A stretch of 22,028 nt of DNA from JBBDSU01 sp040904825 (GCA_040904825.1 JBBDSU010000053.1:1-22028); one strand, 5' to 3'. Shown: positions 1-7,799, counted from the stretch's first letter. Program-made: numbers and translations. Notes: a model not told the origin generated them from the sequence alone.

Positions 1-1163
1 TCGAGGCGATGCTGGTCGACGTAGTCCCAGTCGATGTGCCACCCAAGTCCAGGTGTGGTCGGAAGCTCGATGTAGCCGTCACGCGGCAGCGGACGGTTGG
101 CGACCAGCTTGTACCAAAAGGGGTCACGAGCAGGTGCGAAGCACTCGGCGTAGGTCCCGTGGGACTGGCTGGCGATCAGGTGCGACGCGACCTGGGGCTC
201 CTCGTGATGTCCCATGAGCACGTCGTAGGCATGCGCAATCCCAGCGACCCGGCGCCATGCCGTCGGTCCCCCCGACCATGAGGCATCGAAGTTGCAGATA
301 TCGATCGAGCCGGTCTCCATCAAGTCGCGACATCCCGACGGTGTGAGTTCAGTCTGGCCGGCTGACACCGGGATCGTTGATCGCATGCGCACGTCACGAA
401 GTCCCCGGCGGTCGTTGGCCCAGCGGCACGGCTCCTCAAACCAGGCCAAGTCCAAGTCAGCGGCGCGGGCTGCGAACTCGACCGCCTCCAGGACCGTGTA
501 GCCCTGGTTGGCATCGACCGCAATGGCAAAGCCGTCGCCAGCAACCTCGCGGGCGAGAGACACACGCCGGACATCCTCCTCCGGCGACGCGCCACCGATC
601 TTGAACTTGCAGCCTGCCAAGCCTTCGTCGACATAGCCACGGATCTCGTCAGCGAGCGCGCCATCGTCCTGGCCGTAGTAGCCACCGATCACAATCATCG
701 GGACACGCGAGCGAAAGCCTCCCCACAGCCTCCAAAGAGGCTGGCCTACAGCCTTGCCCACGGCGTCCCACACCGCCGTGTCGATCGCCGCAGTGGCAAC
801 GAGTCCGATCCGCCGATCACGCAGGATGTCGAACGTTGCCGGCCAGGCTTGATCCCAGATCTGCTCGACCGCAAAGGCGTCGCGGCCAAGCACCCGAGGC
901 GTGATCTCATCCCGTACAACACGATCGATGTCGAGGAGGGTCTCGTCTTCATCGCCGACCCATGCTTCTCCCACGATCCCCTCACTCGTGTGGACACGCG
1001 TGATCAGCGTCGCTCGGTTGACCATCCGGTAGAAGCTGCCTTTGAACTCGCGCTCCAAGGGAGCCCGCACGGGAATGGTTTCGACGCGAGTGATCTCCAG
1101 CGGCGTGAGACCAGAAGGTGTCGAGGAGAACGTCGAGTCGTTGACAACAGACATGAGGGACAT
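1..1163 (-). CDS. Enolase-superfamily enzyme, mandelate racemase subgroup (3' end cut by window edge)
   Basis: Reading the minus strand from the ATG at 1163 gives 387 uninterrupted codons running off the window start, so only the last few residues are missing. A GGAAAG ribosome site lies about 8 nt upstream. The N-terminal capping domain spans about residues 25-150 and the barrel follows. Visible active-site elements are K186-F-K188 (the KxK pair on barrel strand 2), metal-ligand candidates D217 (AVDAN) and E243 (FEEP), a third-ligand region SAGQTE (267-272), and the D293/H319-H320 region matching the Asp-His dyad. In this family such enzymes abstract the proton alpha to a carboxylate, typically dehydrating or epimerising sugar acids using Mg2+. 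The substrate is unknown. The N-terminus carries about 20 extra residues before the first strand. It is the last visible gene of the catabolic cassette and is only distantly similar to the other enolase-type gene at 5151-6362. Confidence 0.88.
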   Translation of the reverse strand, partial: MSLMSVVNDSTFSSTPSGLTPLEITRVETIPVRAPLEREFKGSFYRMVNRATLITRVHTSEGIVGEAWVGDEDETLLDIDRVVRDEITPRVLGRDAFAVEQIWDQAWPATFDILRDRRIGLVATAAIDTAVWDAVGKAVGQPLWRLWGGFRSRVPMIVIGGYYGQDDGALADEIRGYVDEGLAGCKFKIGGASPEEDVRRVSLAREVAGDGFAIAVDANQGYTVLEAVEFAARAADLDLAWFEEPCRWANDRRGLRDVRMRSTIPVSAGQTELTPSGCRDLMETGSIDICNFDASWSGGPTAWRRVAGIAHAYDVLMGHHEEPQVASHLIASQSHGTYAECFAPARDPFWYKLVANRPLPRDGYIELPTTPGLGWHIDWDYVDQHRL

Positions 1164-1192
1164 GTGAGCTTTCCGTTCGTCGGGGCAACGAT

Positions 1193-1206
1193 TCGCCAAG
1201 TGGCGA
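1193..1206. promoter_or_regulatory. 14-bp inverted repeat upstream of the enolase-type gene (possible operator)
   Basis: TCGCCA-AG-TGGCGA is a perfect inverted repeat with a 2-bp centre, 30 bp upstream of the ATG at 1163. The rest of the 109-bp space between the sulfatase stop and this gene shows nothing else clear. A short, nearly centreless palindrome fits a dimeric regulator site better than an RNA hairpin. This is inference from symmetry alone. Confidence 0.25.
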
Positions 1207-1272
1207 GCGGGACCAGCAGGTGACGACTGACTGGCGGACTGGGGCGCTGTGAGGACAGTCGAGTGAGGGGCT

Positions 1273-2703
1273 TCAGTCGTCGAGCTTCGGAGGTGGGGTG
1301 TGGTTGACGGTATGGGCGAGGGCAGCCTCTAGACCACCTACCTCGTCGACTCTGCGATCTTGATCAGCCTTGGCGGCAGCATCGATCACTTCGGGGTCGC
1401 AGATCTCGCGGAGGCGCCGTGCGCAGGCCATCATTACCTCGGCGTGGGTTGGCGAGCGTGATAGGTCTTCGCGCTCGTAGGGATCGGCTTCAAGGTCGAA
1501 GAGCTGGGGGCGATAGCCGACATACTCGATGTACTTGTAGCGCCCGTGACGCATCATGACGCTGGCGCTGAGCGAACCGTTGGCGTGGTATTCGGAGATG
1601 ACGGGCCGATCCATCCCCGCCAACGCATCCATGTCGAGCAGGCTCACCGCGTGAGGCGTCGCCGATACAGAACGCTGGACACCTGCCCAGTCCAGCATCG
1701 TGGGAGTGAGGTCAATCTGCGAGACTGGCGTGGTGATCTTCCCGCCAGCAGAGATGCCATCGCCAGCAAGGATGAGGGGAACCCGGACCGATTCTTCGTT
1801 CATCAGGTGCTTGAACCACTGACCGTGCGCGCCCGCGCTCTCCCCGTGATCCGAGGTATAGATGACCAGCGTGTCATCGAGGTGACCTGCGGCTTGCAGC
1901 GCGTCGAGCACCCGCCCGACCTGGGCATCCATGAACGACGTCAAAGCCCAATAGGACCTCAAAGCGCGCCGGTGCTCATCCGCGGTCAGATCACGGATCA
2001 AGCCGAACGAATCCCGGAACACTTCGATGGCGGGATGCTGCCACGCCTCCGACCACGGTTCAGGGTCCGGGATGTCCTCGTCGCGGTAGAGGTCGAAGAA
2101 CTCATCCGGGACGATCAGCGGAAAATGCGGGGTGACAAAGGAGGCGAACAACATCCACGGCTGATCGGGCGCACGCTCCAGGAATCGCACCGACTCGTCG
2201 CCGACTGCACGGTCGTAGATCGTGTATTCGCTCTCCCCCGGTCCGGTCGCCAGCAGGTTTTTGCTCAGCTCGGTCCGAGGTGGATGCATCTGGCCACTCG
2301 ACCTCAGTGCCACCCCTTTAATGTCGCCCTTGCCGTGGACGTGCATAGCGAGGCGCTGATCGTCGATCCCGGTATCACAGTCGCCGTCGCGATAGTGGAG
2401 CTTGCCTACCGAGGTGACCTGATAGCCGGCATCCCGAAGGTGATGGCCCCAGCTGACAGGTTCACCGGCATACGGAGCGGAGTTGTCCCACGTCTCGATC
2501 TCGTGGACGTATCGGCCGGTCGCCAAGCTGGCACGCGACGGCACACAGATGGGGCTTGAGCAGTACGCGCTCGTGAACTCTGTGCCCCGCTCAGCCAGCG
2601 CATCGAGGTGCGGCGTCTGCACGAGGCGATGGCCGGCGTAGCCAGCAGCTCGAGGGTTGTGCTGGTCCGACGAAACAAGCAGGATGTTGCGGTGATCAGT
2701 CAC
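1273..2703 (-). CDS. Type I (formylglycine-dependent) sulfatase, predicted cytoplasmic
   Basis: This 476-residue protein belongs to the alkaline-phosphatase-fold sulfatases, which hydrolyse sulfate esters. C53 in C-V-P-S-R (53-57) is the CxPSR signature cysteine that a formylglycine-generating enzyme must oxidise. D13-Q14 and D285-H286 fit the calcium ligands; K101/H103 (GKLH), H193 (TPHFP) and K298 (WFKH) match the usual substrate and sulfate contacts. Spacing around the signature and the WDN...HHLRDAGY stretch resembles choline-sulfatase-like and related soluble sulfatases. There is no signal peptide: the first beta strand starts at residue 6. Hydrolysis is therefore expected inside the cell. 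The start is GTG at 2703 with GAGG six bases upstream, immediately beside the assembly gap. It follows the MFS gene in the same direction. No maturase gene is in the window. The substrate is unknown. Confidence 0.92.
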   Translation of the reverse strand: MTDHRNILLVSSDQHNPRAAGYAGHRLVQTPHLDALAERGTEFTSAYCSSPICVPSRASLATGRYVHEIETWDNSAPYAGEPVSWGHHLRDAGYQVTSVGKLHYRDGDCDTGIDDQRLAMHVHGKGDIKGVALRSSGQMHPPRTELSKNLLATGPGESEYTIYDRAVGDESVRFLERAPDQPWMLFASFVTPHFPLIVPDEFFDLYRDEDIPDPEPWSEAWQHPAIEVFRDSFGLIRDLTADEHRRALRSYWALTSFMDAQVGRVLDALQAAGHLDDTLVIYTSDHGESAGAHGQWFKHLMNEESVRVPLILAGDGISAGGKITTPVSQIDLTPTMLDWAGVQRSVSATPHAVSLLDMDALAGMDRPVISEYHANGSLSASVMMRHGRYKYIEYVGYRPQLFDLEADPYEREDLSRSPTHAEVMMACARRLREICDPEVIDAAAKADQDRRVDEVGGLEAALAHTVNHTPPPKLDD

Positions 2704-2713
2704 GGTGTACCTC

Positions 2714-2813
2714 NNNNNNNNNNNNNNNNNNNNNNNNNNNNNNNNNNNNNNNNNNNNNNNNNNNNNNNNNNNNNNNNNNNNNNNNNNNNNNNNNNNNNNN
2801 NNNNNNNNNNNNN
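2714..2813. other. Assembly gap (100 N) inside the MFS transporter gene
   Basis: Exactly 100 N, a conventional placeholder length. The bases on either side share no obvious overlap, unlike the second gap. The MFS gene enters it open and the sulfatase ribosome site lies directly on its left. At least the C-terminal part of the transporter is missing, so the true length may exceed 100 bp. Confidence 0.98.
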
Positions 2814-3826
2814 ACCCATGCGGGTGCGAGCATCTGCACCGTCGAGTTGAGGGTCGTCAGCACCCACGTCCAGGCAACACCAGCCAACACCATGGCAATC
2901 GCCGACACCCACAGCCGCGCCGACAAGCCCACGGCAATCCCCGCGACGCCGTAGGCGAGGATTCCCCACGCTGCCAGGCGATGGCCAAGCTTGCCATCTG
3001 CTTGCTGTCGGAAGAGCGCGCCGAGCAACGCCCCGATGCCCATCGCGGCGAGAAGGAACCCGTACGAACCAGCGCCTGCCGCCAGGCGATCACTGGTGAC
3101 GTTGGGCAGCATGCCGCGCAGCGCGGCTGCACTGATAGCGAACGCCGCTGCGACCGTCAGCAACCAGCGGTACCCGGTACTGAAACGCAGATACCGCAAG
3201 CCGATCGCCATCGCGATGCGCATCGACGCACCGACATCATCGCGCCACCTGACGTTGCGGATGGTCGCGATGCCAGCCATAAGGATCAGATAGCCCACCG
3301 CAGCCGCGGTGAACGGCACGCCGGGTCCGAACAAGCCGACCAGGACGCCGCCAAGCGCCGGGCCGACCGCCATCGCCACGGCGCCACCCGCCGAGTTGAG
3401 TGAGATGGCACTCGGCACCATGTCGCGGGGTACGAGATTCGGTACGACCGCCTGCCAAGCAGGCACATAGAACGCGATCCCAATGCCGACCAGGATGCCC
3501 AGCGACAACAACCACGGCGCGGTCAGCATGCCCAGAATCCACAGGACACTCATGGAGCCCGCTGACGCGAACATCAACACGCCAGCAAGCACCAGCACGA
3601 GCCGGCGATCCACCATGTCAGCCATCGCTCCCGATGGCACAGCGAGGAACAGCAGAGGAAGGTTGGGGGCGGCGACCATCATCCCGACCCAAAGGGGACT
3701 GCCGGTGAGCTCGAGCATGATCCAATTGCCAGCCACGACATGCATCGTGTGACCGACGCTAAACACCAGCGACGTCAGCCACATCCGCCGGTAGAGCGGA
3801 AACTTCAGCGGCGCGAAGACCTCCAT
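2814..3826 (-). CDS. MFS transporter (MFS_3 / EntS-like), 3' end lost in gap
   Basis: About 337 codons are visible before the gap; family members are usually 400-430 residues, so roughly the last two membrane helices are missing. The N-terminus (PLKFPLYRRMWL, then a helix, then a WIMLELTGSPLWVG stretch) is typical of the DHA3/MFS_3 group. The loop between helices 2 and 3 carries G66-A-M-A-D70-M-V-D-R-R, the MFS motif A. Long hydrophobic segments follow throughout. I chose the ATG at 3826, since upstream codons overlap the cupin gene and the family N-terminus fits here; GAGG lies about 10 nt upstream. The gap to the cupin stop is 19 bp, so the genes are probably co-transcribed. Many MFS_3 members are exporters, so import of the cassette substrate should not be assumed. 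Confidence 0.85.
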
Positions 3827-3845
3827 CCCGGCGGATCCTCGATCG

Positions 3846-4283
3846 TCAGGACGGAGGTGTCTGATCGATCGCACCCTTTTCCAACCAGCGGTTCTCGCTG
3901 CCAGCAGGTGCATACGACCAAAACACGACCATCGGTTCGCCAGGTCCAGACTTGGTGATGTGCACCGAATTCGACGGCGTCAGCACGACGTCGCCGGCTG
4001 TCACTGGATACTCGACGTCATCGATGACGATGCTGCCCGATCCACTGATGATCGTGGCGAGCTCTTCGGCTTCGTGATGGTGAGCTGGCACCTCGTAGTC
4101 AGGCGGCAGGACTGCCAGCCCGACGGCCATCTTCGACGATGAGCCGTTCTCCGGCGTTGCCTTGACCGACAGGATGCGCCCTTCTATCAGTGCGCCACGC
4201 TCACCTCCCCCTTCGGCCAGCATCGTCAGGCCCTGGGCAACTAGGTCTTGGTGGTTCCATACGCGGGGGGTGGGGGCGGTCAT
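3846..4283 (-). CDS. Small single-domain cupin protein
   Basis: A 145-residue protein with one double-stranded beta-helix domain. Cupin motif 1 is at residues 66-83, with H68, H70 and E74 as metal ligands followed by a conserved glycine (G81). Motif 2 is at about 97-108 (AGD, then P103 and H108). Small cupins of this type can be sugar isomerases, lyases, dioxygenases or non-enzymatic binding proteins, so no reaction is assigned. A strong AAGGAG site lies 8 nt before the ATG. It lies between the SDR and MFS genes of the cassette, with 67 bp upstream and 19 bp downstream. The intact HxH...E...H set argues that it binds a metal. Confidence 0.85.
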   Translation of the reverse strand: MTAPTPRVWNHQDLVAQGLTMLAEGGGERGALIEGRILSVKATPENGSSSKMAVGLAVLPPDYEVPAHHHEAEELATIISGSGSIVIDDVEYPVTAGDVVLTPSNSVHITKSGPGEPMVVFWSYAPAGSENRWLEKGAIDQTPPS

Positions 4284-4350
4284 CTGCGCGACTCCTTGCG
4301 GTTCTTTGGGCTGGTCGTTCGGGCTGCGTTTGGGCTGGGCCTATAGGGGG

Positions 4351-5142
4351 TCACCAGGCGGAGTAGCCGCCATCGACGACGAGGTTCTGGCCGGTGGTCC
4401 AGCGCGAACCTTCGCAGGCGAACATGGCCACGGCGGCCTTGAGATCGTCCGGCACTCCCAGTCGATCAAGCGGGACTGCGGCACGCTGACGGTCGCGGGT
4501 TGCCTCATCCATCCTGGCTTTCGGGAACTGGCCGGGGCTGATGCAGTTGACGGTGATGCCGTGGAGCGCCAGTTCAGTGGCAAGTGACCTCGTCAGATTG
4601 AGGATCGCACCCTTGGAGGCGTGATAGGAACTCGACGACCGCCGGTAGCCCTCGACATAGAGACTGCGGTTGCTGCCCAAGGACCCGTGGATCGACCCGA
4701 CGGTGACGATCGACCCGCGCTTGGCGGGGATCATCGCGCGCGCAGCCGTCTGTGCGGTGACCAGCGAGGTCCCGACGTGCGCGCGGATCGTCGCCTCGAA
4801 ATCGGCGAGCTTGATGTCGGGTACGCCGTCGTTGCCAACTGCGTTGCCGGCGTTGCAGACCGCGGTATCAAGGCGACCGTGCTGCTCGATGATGCCGTCA
4901 ACCAGTGCCTGCATTCCTTCTTCGTCAGCCGCATCGCAGCGCCGAGCATGAGCGTCGAGCCCATCGGCACGCATTTCTTCAGCGGCGGCTGTCACGATCT
5001 CTTCGCGGCGCCCAATCAGGTAGACCGTCGAACCGAGTTCTGCCAGTGAAGTGGCCATGGCTCGACCGAGGTGGGTGCCGCCGCCGGTGACGAGCGCGAC
5101 CTGGCCGGACAGGTCAAGCCACGCGGGAAGTGTTGGGAGCAT
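4351..5142 (-). CDS. Short-chain dehydrogenase/reductase (SDR), sugar/polyol-type
   Basis: Classical SDR of 263 residues. The nucleotide-binding T19-G-G-G-T-H-L-G26, the N97-A-G motif, catalytic S150 and Y173-x3-K177 are all present, and the C-terminus is VDGGYSAW. R45-R46 directly after the second strand suggests NADP(H), but that is inference. The family oxidises or reduces alcohols; in this setting a sugar, sugar lactone or 2-keto-3-deoxy acid is likely. The ATG at 5142 has GAGG seven bases upstream and starts 8 bp after the stop of the dehydratase-like gene. An alternative GTG at 5154 would overlap that stop as GTGA but has no ribosome site. It is probably the second gene of the operon. 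Confidence 0.9.
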   Translation of the reverse strand: MLPTLPAWLDLSGQVALVTGGGTHLGRAMATSLAELGSTVYLIGRREEIVTAAAEEMRADGLDAHARRCDAADEEGMQALVDGIIEQHGRLDTAVCNAGNAVGNDGVPDIKLADFEATIRAHVGTSLVTAQTAARAMIPAKRGSIVTVGSIHGSLGSNRSLYVEGYRRSSSSYHASKGAILNLTRSLATELALHGITVNCISPGQFPKARMDEATRDRQRAAVPLDRLGVPDDLKAAVAMFACEGSRWTTGQNLVVDGGYSAW

Positions 5143-5150
5143 CTGCTGCC

Positions 5151-6362
5151 TCACAGGGTCGACGCGTCAGTCACACGCGAGTGGTAGTGGGGACGCTCCG
5201 CCAAGTCGGGAGCGAGGTTGGTTCCAAGTCCAGGCCCAGTAGGCAGCCCGATAGTGCCGTCTTCCACGACAGGAAGGTCGTCCACCCACTCGGGATAGAC
5301 GTGGTGCAGATAGGCGCGCACCGTCTCTTGGTACATCCCGTTGGGCGCATTGGCGGCCAGGTGCATGCCGGCAAACATCGTGAACGGTCCGGTGCAGTCG
5401 TGCATCGTCACCGGCAAGCCGAAGGTGTCGACCATGGTCGCGATCTTGTGGCTCTCGCTGATCCCTCCCGCCCAGGTCGGGTCCACCATGATGAGATCGG
5501 CGGCCTCTTCCTCAAGCACAGGCAGGTACTCCCACCGGGTCATCAAATACTCGCTCACCGACAGATGAATCGTGGTCGACTCACGCAGCCGCCGCAATGC
5601 GGCAGGACGGTGAGCGAGCAGGAAATCTTCGAGCCACGCAGGCGCGTAGGGCTCAAGGGCCCGTGCGATCTTGATGGCAGCTGGCAGTGACCAGAATCCG
5701 TGGCCTTCGACCATGATGTCGATGCGATCACCAACGGCATCACGGATCGCCTCGAACGTCGCAACTCCGTCAGCAAGGTCGGCGGCGCTGATGAGCTGAC
5801 CGCCCTTTTCCTGTGCGATCCGATCGAACGGCCAGATCTTCATGGCCCGATGGCCGTACTCCAGAAGTTCCTGAGCAAGTTCAGCGGGACGCTCAAGGAA
5901 GCCTTTGAGGTCCTCCATCTCGGCATCACCGGTCGTGCGGCCGTGGGCGGGCAGTCGACCCCGTCCATAAGAAGGGCCGCCACAGGTGTTGTAGACCGGA
6001 ATGCGGTCACGGACCGCACCGCCCAGCAGGCGGTAGACCGGCTGTCCGGTGCGCTTGCCGGCCAGATCCCACAGAGCGAGGTCGATCGCAGAGATCGCCC
6101 GCATCTCGGCTCCACGTGCGCCGAAGCGCGCCGACAGGTCGTACATCTTGCGCCAGTGCCGCTCGATGTCGCCTTCGTCGGCGCCAATCAGCAACCGTGC
6201 AGCAAAGTCGTGGATAAATGCCTCGATGGCACCCGGGACGTAGTAGCTCTCACCGTGGCCGACGAGCCCATCGTCGGTCGTGATGTTGACAAACACCAAT
6301 CCAGGAAGACCGACTTCGGCGTCGGCGTCCATCGAAATGGTCTCGATCGAGCGGATGGTCAC
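5151..6362 (-). CDS. Enolase-superfamily dehydratase-like protein (first gene of catabolic cassette)
   Basis: From the GTG at 6362 the protein has 403 residues. It has a capping domain (1-120) and a barrel. Strand 2 carries K175-I-W177, where the mandelate racemase KxK pair would have its second lysine. Metal ligands appear to be E219, E245 (WLEDF) and E271 (SVSEY). H221, two residues after E219, matches the D-x-H arrangement of galactonate-dehydratase-type enzymes, where that His is the general acid. D294 and H321 fit the Asp-His dyad. A Mg2+-dependent sugar-acid dehydratase is therefore likely; the substrate is unknown. GGAGAG lies 6-7 nt before the GTG at 6362. An upstream GTG at 6398 would sit in the promoter-like element and has no ribosome site. 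The SDR follows 8 bp after the stop. Confidence 0.88.
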   Translation of the reverse strand: MTIRSIETISMDADAEVGLPGLVFVNITTDDGLVGHGESYYVPGAIEAFIHDFAARLLIGADEGDIERHWRKMYDLSARFGARGAEMRAISAIDLALWDLAGKRTGQPVYRLLGGAVRDRIPVYNTCGGPSYGRGRLPAHGRTTGDAEMEDLKGFLERPAELAQELLEYGHRAMKIWPFDRIAQEKGGQLISAADLADGVATFEAIRDAVGDRIDIMVEGHGFWSLPAAIKIARALEPYAPAWLEDFLLAHRPAALRRLRESTTIHLSVSEYLMTRWEYLPVLEEEAADLIMVDPTWAGGISESHKIATMVDTFGLPVTMHDCTGPFTMFAGMHLAANAPNGMYQETVRAYLHHVYPEWVDDLPVVEDGTIGLPTGPGLGTNLAPDLAERPHYHSRVTDASTL

Positions 6363-6394
6363 AGCAGTCTCTCCGGCGCTAGGCGTCGGCTCGC

Positions 6395-6421
6395 ACACTA
6401 GCCCACGCGCCGCCCTGCCAA
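6395..6421 (-). promoter_or_regulatory. Candidate promoter of the catabolic cassette
   Basis: On the minus strand TTGGCA (6421-6416) and TAGTGT (6400-6395) resemble sigma70-type -35 and -10 boxes with a 15-bp spacer, slightly short. Predicted transcription would begin near 6388, about 26 nt before the GTG at 6362. This supports that start. It is a pattern match only. Confidence 0.35.
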
Positions 6422-6449
6422 TCAGATCGCCGTGCCCATCAGATCGCCG
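6416..6449. repeat. 17-bp tandem duplication upstream of the cassette
   Basis: Two adjacent 17-bp units (6416-6432 and 6433-6449) are identical at 16 of 17 positions; each contains ATCAGATCGCCG. The array begins at the candidate -35 box and runs toward the glmM stop at 6456. It may be a regulator-binding direct repeat or simply a slippage duplication. Confidence 0.8.
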
Positions 6450-6455
6450 TGAACT

Positions 6456-7799
6456 TCAACTCGTCGCGAGGTGTTCACGGACGGCGTGGGCGATTCGTTC
6501 GGCGACCTCGTCTGCCTGTTGCTGTGTCGGGGCTTCGACCATGACCCGGACAATCGGCTCCGTTCCGGAAGGCCTGAGCAGCACGCGCCCGTCGTCGCCA
6601 AGCGCCGCCTCTTCGTCGCGAACTACGGCCCAAACCGGATCGGATCCTTCAAGGCCTTGACGGTCCACGCCAGACACGTTGACGAGCGTCTGCGGCAGGC
6701 GCGTCATGACCGTGGCGAGCTCTGCCAGTGGCGTGCCGGTAGCCGCCACAATTGACATGAGCCTTACCGCCGTGAGAATCCCGTCGCCGGTGGTCGCACG
6801 ATCGAGATCGATGACATGGCCAGACTGCTCGCCACCGAGATTCAAGTCGCGATCCCGCATGGCTTGAAGCACGTACCGGTCCCCCACCGGAGTTTCAACG
6901 ACTTCGATGCCGAGCCCGGCCATCGCGCGGCGGAAACCGAGGTTGGTCATGACTGTCGTGGCGACCGCGTCACTCTTGAGGCCACCGGTCGCGTGCAGGT
7001 GCCGAGCGAGAATTGCCAGGATCACGTCGCCATCGACGAGTTCGCCGTCACTGGTCGCCGCGATCAGCCGATCAGCATCGCCGTCATGGCTGATACCCAC
7101 GTCCGCGCCGTGTTCCACGACTGCCGCCTGGATCACCTCGGGGTAGGTAGAACCGCACCCGTCGTTGATGTTGGCACCATCTGGACTGCAGTGGATCGCG
7201 ACAACATCGGCACCAAGTTGACGGTAGACCTGCGGGGCAACGCTGCTGGCTGCCCCGTTGGCGCCGTCGACGACGATCCGCAGGCCGGTCAGGTCAGCCT
7301 CGGGAATCGACGTCAGATGTCCGATGTAGCGGGCCACGGCGGAAGGATCATTCAGCCGACGCCCGATCTCGATGCCCCGAGGGCGGGCATCGACTTGCTC
7401 GACCATGGCTTCAAGCGACGCCTCGTCCTCGTCGGACAACTTGAATCCATCAGGTCCGAAGAACTTGATGCCGTTGTCGCCTACGGGATTGTGTGATGCC
7501 GACAGCATCGCGCCTGCTGCTGCCGACGAACCTGCGGTCAAGAACGCCACAGCGGCCGTGGGAAGCACTCCGACCGTGCGGGCGTCACCACCGGCAGAGG
7601 TGATGCCGGCAACCAGTGCAGATTCGAGCATTTCGCCGGACCAACGAGGGTCACGTCCGATTACTACCGACGGTCGTTTGGTCGCATCGGATGATCGAAG
7701 GAGACCGACCAGTGCTCGCCCGAGTGCGAGGGCCAGTTCTGGCGTGAGCTCGACGTTCGCCGAACCGCGGATGCCGTCGGTGCCGAACAGCGATCCCAC
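6456..7799 (-). CDS. glmM: Phosphoglucosamine mutase GlmM
   Basis: Converts glucosamine-6-phosphate to glucosamine-1-phosphate for UDP-GlcNAc and peptidoglycan synthesis in the cytoplasm. The 447 residues match the usual length. The N-terminus reads MGSLFGTDGIRG, as expected for the family. The catalytic phosphoserine is S102 in SASHNP (100-105). The Mg2+ loop is D239-G-D-A-D243-R, the sugar loop GGEQSGH is at 322-328, and the phosphate site RPSGTEP is at 409-415. The start is GTG at 7799, 4 bp after the rpsI stop; longer reading frames would run into rpsI. The rplM-rpsI-glmM order is typical of Actinomycetota. No clear terminator is visible after the stop, so some read-through into the catabolic cassette is possible. 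Confidence 0.97.
   Translation of the reverse strand: MGSLFGTDGIRGSANVELTPELALALGRALVGLLRSSDATKRPSVVIGRDPRWSGEMLESALVAGITSAGGDARTVGVLPTAAVAFLTAGSSAAAGAMLSASHNPVGDNGIKFFGPDGFKLSDEDEASLEAMVEQVDARPRGIEIGRRLNDPSAVARYIGHLTSIPEADLTGLRIVVDGANGAASSVAPQVYRQLGADVVAIHCSPDGANINDGCGSTYPEVIQAAVVEHGADVGISHDGDADRLIAATSDGELVDGDVILAILARHLHATGGLKSDAVATTVMTNLGFRRAMAGLGIEVVETPVGDRYVLQAMRDRDLNLGGEQSGHVIDLDRATTGDGILTAVRLMSIVAATGTPLAELATVMTRLPQTLVNVSGVDRQGLEGSDPVWAVVRDEEAALGDDGRVLLRPSGTEPIVRVMVEAPTQQQADEVAERIAHAVREHLATS

Noticed and set aside
1546..2559. Long plus-strand open frame (337 codons) opposite the sulfatase
   Set aside because: Antisense shadow of a gene with clear catalytic motifs; no family features or ribosome site.
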